Source of the DNA: Cupriavidus campinensis | GTDB taxonomy: Bacteria > Pseudomonadota > Gammaproteobacteria > Burkholderiales > Burkholderiaceae | Reading direction: 5' to 3' | NCBI RefSeq assembly: GCF_905397395.1 | Contig: NZ_CAJPVH010000013.1 | Span: 49,974 to 113,973, forward strand | DNA length: 64,000 nt | Shown here: positions 45,601 through 55,920 of the stretch, one piece after another | How positions within the stretch are numbered: the stretch's first letter is position 1 | Layout: each line of letters begins with the position of its first letter | The notes under the pieces: generated by a model | What the model was told of the DNA's origin: nothing | The model's input: the letters and a program-made list of their open reading frames with translations, nothing else | Databases searched by the model: none | Made by a program: the position numbers and the translations under genes

Positions 45601-46578
45601 ATGCAGCGCAGACAATTCCTACTCGGAGCCGTGGCCGGACTGGCCGTGCCGGGCCTGATGCCCAGCCTGGCGCGGGCGGCCGATGTGGCCGGCCCGGTGC
45701 GCATCGTGGTGGGCTTCGCCCCGGGCGGCGGCACCGACGTGCTGGCGCGGGTCATCGGCCAGAAGCTCGGCGCGATGTGGAACACCAGCGTACTGGTGGA
45801 GAACAAACCCGGCGCCACCGGGGCGATTGCCGCGGCTTATGTGGCGAAACAGCCACCTGACGGCACCACGCTGCTGATGGCGCACGTCAACAGCCATGCC
45901 ATCGGCCCGGCGCTGCTGGACGTCAAGTACGACCCGCGCGCCGACTTCACGCCGATTTCGATGGTCGGTGTCACCCCCAACATGCTGACCTGCCGTCCCG
46001 AGCAGAAGGTGCGTACGGTGAAGGATATCGTCGCGCTGTGCCGCCAGAAGCCGGGGCAGATCTCGTTCGGCTCGTCCGGCATCGGTTCGGCCCAGCATCT
46101 GGCGCTGGAAATGTTCCGGCTGCAGGCCAAGCTCGATGTGGTGCATGTGCCCTACAAAGGCTCCGGCCCGCTCGTGGCGGACCTGATCGGCGGCCAGATC
46201 GACTACGCGTTCGACACCATGACCGCCGCCACGCCCTTCATCCAGCAGGGCAAGGTCATCGCCATCGCCCAGACCCGGCTCAAGCGCGCGGCCAGCCATC
46301 CCAATGTGCCGACGCTGGCGGAATCGGGCTTTCCCGGTTTGGACGCAGCGTCGTGGTACGGCCTGGTCGGGCCGAAGGGGATGTCCCCGGCGCTGGTGCA
46401 GCGCATGAACGACGACGTCAACCGCGTGCTGCTCATGCCCGATGTGGCCGAGCGGCTCAAGAGCTTCGGCGCCGAAGATTCCGGCGGCTCGAGCCAGCAG
46501 TTCGGCGCCTTTATCGCGTCCGAGTCCACCAAGTGGGCCAAGGTCGTGAAGGACGCCGGCGTGAAAGCCGAAAGCTGA
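45601..46578 (+). CDS. Bug/TctC-family tripartite tricarboxylate transporter receptor
   Basis: A 325-residue periplasmic receptor. The N-terminus MQRRQFLLGAVAGLAVPGLMPSLARA has a twin-arginine-like signal. IVVGFAPGGGTDVLARVIGQKL and VENKPGATGAIAAAYVAK are the two classic Bug ligand loops. There is no TctA/TctB gene nearby, typical of the expanded Bug family in Burkholderiales. It precedes a CoA transferase and a crotonase, so its ligand is probably the carboxylic acid they activate. Confidence 0.93.
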   Translation: MQRRQFLLGAVAGLAVPGLMPSLARAADVAGPVRIVVGFAPGGGTDVLARVIGQKLGAMWNTSVLVENKPGATGAIAAAYVAKQPPDGTTLLMAHVNSHAIGPALLDVKYDPRADFTPISMVGVTPNMLTCRPEQKVRTVKDIVALCRQKPGQISFGSSGIGSAQHLALEMFRLQAKLDVVHVPYKGSGPLVADLIGGQIDYAFDTMTAATPFIQQGKVIAIAQTRLKRAASHPNVPTLAESGFPGLDAASWYGLVGPKGMSPALVQRMNDDVNRVLLMPDVAERLKSFGAEDSGGSSQQFGAFIASESTKWAKVVKDAGVKAES

Positions 46579-46646
46579 TGGCTGCGAGACGGCGCGCCCG
46601 CGCGCGCCACCCTCGCCCCCCTCTCCACGAATTCAGGATTCACCCG

Positions 46647-47882
46647 ATGACAGATCTCAGCCAAGCTGGCGCCGCGGCGCCTGCCACCCCCCTGCCGCTG
46701 GCCGGCGTGCGTGTGCTCGACGTGAGCCAGGTCATGGCCGGCCCCTACGCCTGCATGCTGCTGGCCGACCTCGGCGCCGACGTGATCAAGATCGAACCGC
46801 CCGATGGCGGCGACCAGACCCGCGGCGCCATGGGTTTCAAGATGAAGGGGCCGGACAGCATGGGCTTCCTTAACATGAACCGGAACAAGCGCAGCGTCAC
46901 GCTGGACCTCAAGACCGATTCCGGCCGCGAGGTGCTCTACCGGCTGGCGGAAACCGCCGACATCCTGGTCGAGAACTACCGGCCCGGCGTGATGAAGCGG
47001 CTTGGCATCGACTATGAGACGCTGGCCAAGATCAATCCGAAGCTGGTGTACGTGAGCATTTCGGGCTTCGGCCAGAGCGGGCCGTGGGCCAACCGGCCGG
47101 GCTTCGACCTGATGGCGCAGGCCATGTCGGGCGTGATGAGCGTGACCGGCTACCCCGGCGGCGCGCCCGTGAAGGCTGGCGTGCCGGTCGCCGATATCGG
47201 CTGTGCGCTTTTCGCCACTTACGGCATGCTGGCGGCCTATATCGGCGCCAAGCAGACGGGCAAGGGGCAGTACGTGGATGCGTCGCTGTTCGACTCCGCG
47301 CTGGCGTTCTCGGTGTGGGACACCTGCGAGTACTGGGGCACGGGGCGCGAGCCCGAGCCGCTGGGCACGGCCAACCGCATGAGCGCGCCCTACCAGGCCA
47401 TGAAGGCCGCCGACGGCTACTTCGTGATGGGCGCCACCAACCAGAAGCTGTGGCAGTTGCTGTGCCAGACGCTGGACCGGCATGACCTGCTCAAGGACGA
47501 GCGCTTCGCCAGCGTGTCGCTGCGGCTGGCCAACCGGCCGGCGCTGATCGCCGAGCTGGAGCAGAGCTTCGCCAAGGCGAGTTGCGATGAATGGATCGAG
47601 CGGCTGCTCGCCGTGGGCATCCCGGCCGGGCCGATCCTGACCTACCCGCAAGCGTTCGACAGCGAGCACGGCAAGCATCGCCAGATGCGCATCGAGATCG
47701 ACCATCCGATCGAGGGCAAGGTGCCCAATATCGGCTTCGCGGTGAAGATGGGCGGCACGCCCCAGCAGGTGCGGCGCCCGCCGCCGCTGCTGGGCCAGCA
47801 CACCGCGGAAATCCTGGCCGAGCTGGGCCTCTCGCAGGACAAACAAGAGTCGCTGGCGACGGCCGGCGCGTTCGGATCATGA
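46647..47882 (+). CDS. CaiB/BaiF family III CoA transferase
   Basis: A 411-residue acyl-CoA transferase. The start is the ATG at 46647 (MTDLSQAG, weak AGGA site); the frame extends upstream but overlaps the Bug gene. LAGVRVLDVSQVMAGPYACMLLADLGADVIKIEPPDGGDQTR and NKRSVTLDLKTDSGREVLYRL are family signatures. The catalytic Asp is most likely in the VPVADIGCALFATYGML stretch. Members move CoA between carboxylic acids through an aspartyl-CoA thioester. The pairing with a crotonase points to a dedicated acid catabolic route; the acid is unknown. Confidence 0.92.
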   Translation: MTDLSQAGAAAPATPLPLAGVRVLDVSQVMAGPYACMLLADLGADVIKIEPPDGGDQTRGAMGFKMKGPDSMGFLNMNRNKRSVTLDLKTDSGREVLYRLAETADILVENYRPGVMKRLGIDYETLAKINPKLVYVSISGFGQSGPWANRPGFDLMAQAMSGVMSVTGYPGGAPVKAGVPVADIGCALFATYGMLAAYIGAKQTGKGQYVDASLFDSALAFSVWDTCEYWGTGREPEPLGTANRMSAPYQAMKAADGYFVMGATNQKLWQLLCQTLDRHDLLKDERFASVSLRLANRPALIAELEQSFAKASCDEWIERLLAVGIPAGPILTYPQAFDSEHGKHRQMRIEIDHPIEGKVPNIGFAVKMGGTPQQVRRPPPLLGQHTAEILAELGLSQDKQESLATAGAFGS

Positions 47883-48679
47883 GCGCCCCGCTGCCCTCCC
47901 CGGAGGGGCAGGTCACGCTGACGGTGGCGGGCGGCATCGCCACGCTCACCTTCGACCGCCCCGCCGCGCGCAACGCGATGACCTGGGCGATGTACGAGCA
48001 GTTGGCCGGGCACTGCCGCACGCTGGCCGCGCAAGGCACGGCCGGCGCCCGCGTGGTGGTGCTGCGCGGCGCCGGCGGCGAGGCCTTCGTGGCCGGCACC
48101 GACATCGCCCAGTTCCAGCAGTTTTCCAGTGGCGACGATGGCGTGGATTACGAGTCACGCATCGACGAAGGCATCCGGCTGGTCGAGCAGCTGCCGATGC
48201 CTACCGTGGCGGTGATCGAAGGCTGGGCGGTCGGCGGCGGGCTCGCCATCGCCACGGCCTGCGACTTCCGCCTCGCCACGCCCAAGGCCCGCTTCGGCGT
48301 GCCGATCGCCCGCACGCTTGGCAACACGCTGTCGGCGCTGAACCTCACCCGGCTGCGCGCCGCCTGGGGCCTGCAACCGGTGCGCCGCATGCTGTTGCTG
48401 GCCCAGATCCTCGACGCGGACGCCGCCCTGGCCTGCGGATTCCTCGAAGGCGTGCACACGCCTGAAGCGCTGGAGGCCGAAGTGGCCGCCCTGTGCGACC
48501 GCCTCGGCGCCCTTGCCCCCGTCACCCAGACCGTGGTCAAGGAAGCCCTGCGCCGCCAGACCGTGGCCGCCGTGGCGAACACCGACGACCTGGTCCGGCA
48601 ATGCTATGGGAGCGAGGATTTCCGGGAAGGGGTGGATGCGTTCGTGGCCAAGCGGTCGCCGGTGTGGCGGGGAAGCTGA
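47879..48679 (+). CDS. Crotonase-superfamily protein lacking both ECH glutamates
   Basis: A 266-residue protein of the enoyl-CoA hydratase/isomerase fold, overlapping the CoA transferase by 4 bases (ATGA). The oxyanion-hole segments AFVAGTDIAQF and GWAVGGGLAIATACDF are present. At the two catalytic Glu positions of hydratases (GGGxE and FGxPE) it has Ala in GGGLA and Ile in FGVPI. Simple enoyl-CoA hydration is therefore doubtful; another crotonase reaction (isomerase, decarboxylase or hydrolase) is more likely. The reaction is unresolved. Confidence 0.88.
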   Translation: MSAPLPSPEGQVTLTVAGGIATLTFDRPAARNAMTWAMYEQLAGHCRTLAAQGTAGARVVVLRGAGGEAFVAGTDIAQFQQFSSGDDGVDYESRIDEGIRLVEQLPMPTVAVIEGWAVGGGLAIATACDFRLATPKARFGVPIARTLGNTLSALNLTRLRAAWGLQPVRRMLLLAQILDADAALACGFLEGVHTPEALEAEVAALCDRLGALAPVTQTVVKEALRRQTVAAVANTDDLVRQCYGSEDFREGVDAFVAKRSPVWRGS

Positions 48680-48704
48680 CTCCAGGCGGGGAGACTTGCG
48701 GACA

Positions 48705-48731
48705 AGACCATATTTGGTCTATATTTGGACC
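48705..48731. promoter_or_regulatory. Operator-like repeats before the toxin-antitoxin genes
   Basis: AGACCA-TATT-TGGTCT is an inverted repeat, followed by a second half-site ATATTTGGACC. It ends 30 bases before the antitoxin start, the usual place for Phd/YefM autoregulation. Confidence 0.65.
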
Positions 48732-48761
48732 CCATCCACCATGGACCGAGGGAGCCAAGCC

Positions 48762-49034
48762 GTGAAATTCTCCACCCAGGTCAAACCCATCAGTTACCTC
48801 AAGAGCCACGCCGCCGAGATCGTCAAGGACATCTCGGCGTCGCGCGAGCCGATGCTGATCACCCAAAACGGCGAGGCCAAGCTCGTGGTCATGGATGTGC
48901 GCACGTTCGAGGAACAGGAAGAAACCCTCGCCCTGCTGAAGCTGCTGGCGATGGGCGCCCGCGACATCGAGCGCGGGCGTTTTCGTGATGTGGAGGACGT
49001 CTTCGCCGACCTAGATAAGGACGACGACGCGTGA
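48762..49034 (+). CDS. Phd/YefM-family antitoxin
   Basis: A 90-residue antitoxin. The GTG at 48762 with GGGAG upstream gives MKFSTQVKPISYLKSHAAEIVKDI, the usual start of Phd/YefM proteins; an ATG at 48741 would add seven residues. The N-terminal Phd domain (ISYLKSHAAEIV, PMLITQNGEAKLVVMDVRTFEE) binds DNA, and the acidic C-terminus (VEDVFADLDKDDDA) should wrap the toxin. It overlaps the toxin gene by 4 bases (GTGA). Confidence 0.92.
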   Translation: MKFSTQVKPISYLKSHAAEIVKDISASREPMLITQNGEAKLVVMDVRTFEEQEETLALLKLLAMGARDIERGRFRDVEDVFADLDKDDDA

Positions 49035-49366
49035 GGGCCGTCTTCCTTGCAGCGGCAGAAGAGGATTTGCACGAACTGCGCCGCTACATCGTCCGGCGCT
49101 TCGGCAAGGCAAGTTGGCAGGAAACCTTTCAGGGCATCAAGGACTCCGTTCGCTCGATCCAGACCTTTCCTGAAGGCGGCGCCATCCCTGAGGAACTGGC
49201 GGACCTCGGCCTCCGGCAGTACCGACAGGTCATCTCGGGCATGAACCGGATCCTCTACGAGGTCAGGGCTGACGTCCTGTACATCCACATCGTCTGCGAC
49301 ACGCGCCGCGACATGCGCACCCTCCTTTCCCGCAGGCTCCTGCGAGCAACTCCAGAAGGCAACTAG
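49031..49366 (+). CDS. RelE/ParE-superfamily toxin
   Basis: A 111-residue toxin. AAAEEDLHELRRYIVRRFGKASWQETFQGIKDSVRSIQTFPEGG is a ParE/RelE-type helical hairpin, followed by beta strands (YRQVISGMNRILYEVRADVLYIHIVCDTRRDMRTLLSRRLL). It starts with GTG overlapping the antitoxin stop. Conserved Arg/Tyr residues fit a fold that poisons gyrase or cleaves mRNA at the ribosome; which of these cannot be told. It ends at a terminator shared with clpB. Confidence 0.92.
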   Translation: MRAVFLAAAEEDLHELRRYIVRRFGKASWQETFQGIKDSVRSIQTFPEGGAIPEELADLGLRQYRQVISGMNRILYEVRADVLYIHIVCDTRRDMRTLLSRRLLRATPEGN

Positions 49367-49372
49367 ATGCGA

Positions 49373-49409
49373 AAAACGGCCCGGAGGGTATCCCCCTCCG
49401 GGCCGTTTT
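49373..49409. terminator. Bidirectional terminator (toxin / clpB)
   Basis: Perfect 16-bp arms AAAACGGCCCGGAGGG and CCCTCCGGGCCGTTTT around TATCC serve the convergent toxin and clpB genes. Confidence 0.97.
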
Positions 49410-49435
49410 CTTGTACCGGCAGATTAGCCAGCCGC

Positions 49436-52024
<2,589 letters not shown>

Positions 52025-52097
52025 TCGGATCCCTCTCTCTCTAGGAAAGTGTGCCCTGTTGCGCGGGGTGGCCCGGCCCGGACACGTTACTTCGGAA

Positions 52098-52125
52098 AGA
52101 TAGGGCTGTGACTTGACATTTCAAG
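52098..52125 (-). promoter_or_regulatory. Sigma-32 heat-shock promoter of clpB
   Basis: Minus-strand CTTGAAA, 13 bases, CCCTATCT closely matches the sigma-32 consensus (CTTGAAA, CCCCATNT) and lies 74 bases upstream of clpB. The -35 overlaps the last codons of the small membrane protein gene. Confidence 0.85.
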
Positions 52126-52411
52126 GCTGACGGGCAGATTTCGAGCGGCGGCGCCAAAGCCATATGGCGACCGCAGTGACCACCAGCGTCGTCACAAACG
52201 AGGGAAGCCAATACAACAACGCTTCGAAGTTGTATCCGTCCTCAGCGGGATCGAAACGCCGGTAATGGTCGAACAACCACTGTCCGAGCCACGGAGGAAT
52301 AGAAATGACCTCCGAGTAATCCAGCCACTTGGCAGTCAGGTACAGAGGAAAAAGCACAAGCCACGCGGCCAGCAACACGACTTTGACAAGTGCCTTTAAG
52401 ACCGCCGTCAC
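52121..52411 (-). CDS. Small membrane protein, candidate immunity to the DUF2778 toxin
   Basis: A 96-residue protein with two hydrophobic segments (about 5-27 and 68-86) separated by a Tyr/Trp-rich loop (WLDYSEVISIPPWLGQWLFDHYRRFDPAEDGYNFEALLYWL) that would be periplasmic, and a basic C-terminal tail. Its GTG start overlaps the stop of the DUF2778 gene by 4 bases (GTGA), so both are made together. A periplasmic loop is where a cell-wall toxin would be blocked. I recognise no family; the immunity role is inferred from position. Confidence 0.6.
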   Translation of the reverse strand: MTAVLKALVKVVLLAAWLVLFPLYLTAKWLDYSEVISIPPWLGQWLFDHYRRFDPAEDGYNFEALLYWLPSFVTTLVVTAVAIWLWRRRSKSARQP

Positions 52412-52890
52412 GGCGTGGACCTCTTGACCGTGAGTCTGCCGTAGCAGGCAACATCCGTGTTGGGAATCCGGCCGACTGTCGATGCTTTGAGCAAAGCCCT
52501 CAGGCGGTCAAAGTCGGTGTGGCTGTTGACAGCAATGCAACCTTCACTGATGCCTTGCGAACCGTTAGGGTGGAGGCGAAACTCCCCGCGCTCCACTTCG
52601 GCACAGAATCGCGAGACATCGTCCACTCTTCCATCCGCGGCGAAGAGGGCGAACCACCTGCGCCTATCGGTCGAAAACGGATTTTGCTCCCGAAACCATC
52701 TCAAACGCCCGCCGGAGGGCCGGTCTAACACGTAATAAGTGCCAGGCGTGATCGGACCGGAGTTCTTGCGACAGGCGGCAAGATAACTATTGATGTCCCC
52801 ATCTCGTCCCGAGAATGCCGGCACATCGAGTACGCCGGCCCGAAGCCGACTCATGGGCCGGTCGTTGAGATTAAACGTCAAATCGATCAT
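52408..52890 (-). CDS. DUF2778 (Tlde1-like) L,D-transpeptidase toxin
   Basis: A 160-residue protein without a signal peptide. The AFSG (25-28) and GPITPGTYYVLDR (45-57) stretches and the catalytic pair His107 in RLHPNG and Cys118 in SEGCIAV fit the DUF2778 family, whose Salmonella member Tlde1 is a type VI secretion effector attacking peptidoglycan stems. No VgrG, PAAR or Hcp gene is near, so it is an orphan effector candidate. A housekeeping L,D-transpeptidase is less likely because there is no export signal. Confidence 0.75.
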   Translation of the reverse strand: MIDLTFNLNDRPMSRLRAGVLDVPAFSGRDGDINSYLAACRKNSGPITPGTYYVLDRPSGGRLRWFREQNPFSTDRRRWFALFAADGRVDDVSRFCAEVERGEFRLHPNGSQGISEGCIAVNSHTDFDRLRALLKASTVGRIPNTDVACYGRLTVKRSTP

Positions 52891-52998
52891 GACTCGATGC
52901 TCCTTCGTGAAAGGAGCATCGAGATTGGCTTAGGGGCGCGCCAGGCCCAATAGGAATTGTTCGAAAGCGGTCATCAAACTGACTGGGGTCAGAACGCT

Positions 52999-53027
52999 CC
53001 CGTCGAGATGTGGGGTCTCTCGACGGG
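52999..53027 (-). terminator. Hairpin after the 3HB-oligomer hydrolase gene
   Basis: CCCGTCGAGA and TCTCGACGGG are perfect 10-bp arms with a 9-base loop, 29 bases past the stop of the hydrolase. No T-run follows, so it may only stabilise the RNA end. Confidence 0.5.
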
Positions 53028-53055
53028 AAACGTGGCGTTTAACGCACCTGCCCGA

Positions 53056-55215
53056 CTAGTTCGGCACGTTCACCGTCGATCCACTCACCGAAATCACATC
53101 GCCCGCCGCCGGGGTGGCGGCGATCGGGGGGACGTTCGAGGGCAGGATCTGGGGTGCCGGTGCGGCGGAGCCTCCGCGTGGCGTGGTGCGCACCACCTGC
53201 GACGGCGGGAGTGCGGTGCCGCTGCGCAGGTTGGCGTAGACGGCGTCCAGCGCCCGGTTCAGGTACACGTGCAGCGGGATGAAGGTGTTGGCGTAGCCAG
53301 GCAGTACGTCGATGAAGGCGTCGAAATGCTGGCCGTTGGTCACCTCTATATAAGAGAGCTTGCTGGCCGTGCCTTCCGCCACCTTGTTCAGCCCCAGGTA
53401 GGGCCGCGAGGTGTGGTTGACCGGCAGCAGGCCGTCGCTGCGGCCATGCACGATCATCGCCGGCTTGCCGCGCAGGTTGCCGGTGCGCAGGGTCTGGCCG
53501 ATGCCCGCCTGGAGTGCTGCGCTGTTGGTCAGCAGGTCGCGCAGGCAGTTGGCGCCGGGCAGGTTGGCGTCCGCGACGCCGCCGACGCTGTTGGTGGAGA
53601 GGAAGTCGCGGGCGGGGCCGCCCTGGGCTTTCTCGTTCATGAGCGTCACGCCGGTGCTCGGCGGCACGCCGTTGCCGGTGGAGAACGTCAGGGCCAATAT
53701 GTTTGGCGGGATGGTCACCGGGGTGCCGGTAGCGCCGCCCGGCGAGGCGAAGGTGTAGTCGCACAGCTTGTCGGTGACGCTGGCACGCGAGTAGGAGTTG
53801 GCGTACGTCACCGAGATCGAGCTGGCCACTTCGAGCGATGAAAGCGATGCATGCAGCACATCGGATTCTGGCTCCCAGCCGGCGGCGTGCAGGCGTGTGA
53901 AGGCATCGGTCGACTGGTCAGTCAGCGACGCGCCCGTGAGTTGCCCGTTGCCGACCAGCGAGCCGCAGCGATTGGCGCCCTGGATGACCGTCACCGAGGT
54001 GAACGGTGCCGGCAGCGACGCCGTGCCCGCGCAGAGCGAGAACAGGTTCGCCGTGGTGGTGTAGTCATACAGATGCCGCCCGGATGACCCCACCGTCACC
54101 CCGCCCCGCTTCACGGTAATGGCCGGCACGGCGGGCATGTTCACGTTCGGCTCGCCCACGGCCACGCCGTCGATCAGGCCGTTCGTATCCTGCTCCGCTG
54201 CCGCGATGGCCGCGCCGCCGCCGTTGGAGACGGCCGAGGCGATGACCAGGATCTTGTCCTTGCCGATGGATGCCTGCCGCACCCCGTCCGACCCCACGGT
54301 GCCGAACTTGTCGTTGATCGCCCAGATGGCGAACTCGATGGCCTGGAGCGTGTTCAGCCCCCAGTTGGCCTCCGGATTCTGCTTCGAGTGGGCATGCTTG
54401 TAGGCCAGCCGATGCGGATTGGCGGTGGTGAAGTCCGCCAGCGTCTGCGCGCCCGGCTGCGCCGCGAACTGGGCCAGCTTGCCGGCGCCGGTACGGGCCT
54501 GGCGGGTGCCGTTGATCAGCGGCACGGTGTCCGAGTCGAGGTCGTGCGGCGCCGCGCCGGTGCCCTTGTCGGTGTAGGCCACGGCACAGCCACGCTTGAG
54601 GCCCCATTCGCCGACCGAAATCCCGCCGTAGATGCCGCGCGAGCCCGACGAGGTGGCCGAGATCAGGCACGGATTGGCGGGGTCGAAATTGGTCGGGATC
54701 TGCGCCATGACCGTCACGTTCTGCTGGCCGGTGCCATCGTCGGCAAAGGCGATGTACTCGGTACCGGGCACCTTGCCCTGGCTGGCCGTGACGTTGCCCT
54801 GGGCATCCACGTTCGGCCCGTACAGCGAGCCGTAGCCACCCAGCGGGTTGGTATCGACGATGGCGCGGTAGTTATTGAAGATGGCGATGCGGCGCAGCTC
54901 GGCCGCCGTGGGCGCGGCGGGATCGGCCGGCACCGGCGCGGTGGCCGTGGCGATCAGGCCGTCCTTGCCGAGTCCGGCAGTCAGCAGGTCGTCGGTATTG
55001 CCGTCGTAGTTCTGCACGCCGATGGTGCCCACCACGAAAGTCGGCCGGTTGTTCGGGTTCTGCGTCGTGGGGCCGCCGCCGCCCCCGCCGTTGTTATTGT
55101 CATCCCCGCCGCCGCAGGCGCCAATCAGCAGCACCGCCACGGCGGCGGCGATGGCGGTCTGGCATCGTGGATCGACTAGTAGTTTTCCTGCGCGCGTTGC
55201 AAGGCTGTGCGTCAT
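53056..55215 (-). CDS. D-(-)-3-hydroxybutyrate oligomer hydrolase, lipoprotein form
   Basis: A 719-residue hydrolase that cleaves 3-hydroxybutyrate oligomers released from PHB. The start is MTHSLATRAG at 55215, after AGGAGACACCCC. The signal ends in LLIGAC, so Cys34 would be lipidated, followed by an Asn/Gly-rich linker. The lipase-type nucleophile is predicted as Ser330 in SAVSNGGGAA, and EANWGLNTLQAIEFAIWAIN, GWEPESDVLHASLSS and PAMIVHGRSDGLLPVNHTSRPYLGLN match the family pattern. Family members are described as extracellular or granule-linked; here surface anchoring is suggested. It is monocistronic. Confidence 0.88.
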   Translation of the reverse strand: MTHSLATRAGKLLVDPRCQTAIAAAVAVLLIGACGGGDDNNNGGGGGGPTTQNPNNRPTFVVGTIGVQNYDGNTDDLLTAGLGKDGLIATATAPVPADPAAPTAAELRRIAIFNNYRAIVDTNPLGGYGSLYGPNVDAQGNVTASQGKVPGTEYIAFADDGTGQQNVTVMAQIPTNFDPANPCLISATSSGSRGIYGGISVGEWGLKRGCAVAYTDKGTGAAPHDLDSDTVPLINGTRQARTGAGKLAQFAAQPGAQTLADFTTANPHRLAYKHAHSKQNPEANWGLNTLQAIEFAIWAINDKFGTVGSDGVRQASIGKDKILVIASAVSNGGGAAIAAAEQDTNGLIDGVAVGEPNVNMPAVPAITVKRGGVTVGSSGRHLYDYTTTANLFSLCAGTASLPAPFTSVTVIQGANRCGSLVGNGQLTGASLTDQSTDAFTRLHAAGWEPESDVLHASLSSLEVASSISVTYANSYSRASVTDKLCDYTFASPGGATGTPVTIPPNILALTFSTGNGVPPSTGVTLMNEKAQGGPARDFLSTNSVGGVADANLPGANCLRDLLTNSAALQAGIGQTLRTGNLRGKPAMIVHGRSDGLLPVNHTSRPYLGLNKVAEGTASKLSYIEVTNGQHFDAFIDVLPGYANTFIPLHVYLNRALDAVYANLRSGTALPPSQVVRTTPRGGSAAPAPQILPSNVPPIAATPAAGDVISVSGSTVNVPN

Positions 55216-55539
55216 GGGGTGTCTCCTGTTATGTATGCCGGCGGGGCCGGATCGGTAAAACAGAAACAAGACCAACGAACCGCAAACTGCAAACCGCAAA
55301 CCGCAAACCGCAAATGCAATACGACGAGGGGCGATGAGGCGCGACGGGGCGCGATGGGGAACACGCCCGGGCGGAGCGCCGTATGCGTCCCTCCCGGGAC
55401 ATAGTAGACGGTTCAGGTGGTGGGATGCGAGCCGGCAGTCAGTCGAATGCCAGCTATAGCGCCACTACCGGAACCTGTATGTGCGACCCGGTACACAGGC
55501 ATCAGGCCGGCCAAGTGCTTGACGGAAAAGGGAAAACGC
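55216..55539. other. Intergenic region upstream of the 3HB-oligomer hydrolase
   Basis: This 324-base stretch lies between the hydrolase start and the crcB stop, so it holds the hydrolase promoter and the end of the crcB transcript. It contains the 7-mer array at 55278 and a degenerate run of GCGATGGGG-like units near 55330-55360. No terminator or coding sequence was recognised. Confidence 0.5.
55278..55312. repeat. Tandem 7-bp repeat (AACCGCA) x5
   Basis: Five head-to-tail units, the second reading AACTGCA, lie 63-97 bases upstream of the hydrolase start, close to where a promoter is expected. Confidence 0.85.
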
Positions 55540-55920
55540 TCAGGCGAGCGCGCGCCAGGTCCAGATGCCGAGGGCCGTGAGCACCAGCGAGCCGCCCAGG
55601 TGCACCACCACGTGGGCCAGCGCCCAGCGATAGTCGCCGGCCATCAGGTTGCCGACCACCTCGCTCGAGAACGTCGAAAACGTAGTCAGGCCGCCGAGGA
55701 AGCCGGTGACGGCCAGCAGCCGCCATTCGGGCGAGAGGCCCGGGTGCGACTGGAAGAACGCCACGGCGATCCCGACCAGATAGCCGCCCACCAGGTTGGC
55801 GGCCAGCGTGCCGTACGGCAACGCCGGGTTGGCCGCGTTCCAGCATACGGAAAATCCCCAGCGCAGCCAGGCGCCCACGGCGGCGCCGGCGCCCACCGCC
55901 ACAAATCCAAGCGGACCCAT
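55540..55920 (-). CDS. crcB: Fluoride channel CrcB (FluC)
   Basis: A 126-residue four-helix fluoride exporter that works as a dual-topology dimer. GAAVGAWLRWG, LAANLVGGYLVGIA and GFLGGLTTFSTFSSEV are the family signatures; the last contains the TFS...S fluoride-path residues. It starts right after the moaE stop, so it is the last gene of the moeA-moaD-moaE string. I see no fluoride riboswitch; expression would follow the molybdopterin genes. Confidence 0.95.
   Translation of the reverse strand: MGPLGFVAVGAGAAVGAWLRWGFSVCWNAANPALPYGTLAANLVGGYLVGIAVAFFQSHPGLSPEWRLLAVTGFLGGLTTFSTFSSEVVGNLMAGDYRWALAHVVVHLGGSLVLTALGIWTWRALA

Noticed and set aside
46038..46646. N-terminal extension of the CoA transferase by 203 residues
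   Set aside because: It overlaps the Bug receptor gene in another frame; family similarity begins after the ATG at 46647.
53056..55215. Intracellular PHB depolymerase
   Set aside because: The lipoprotein signal and the SNGGG nucleophile context fit the oligomer hydrolase family instead.
55278..55312. CRISPR-like array
   Set aside because: Units are only 7 bases with no spacers and no cas genes are in the window.
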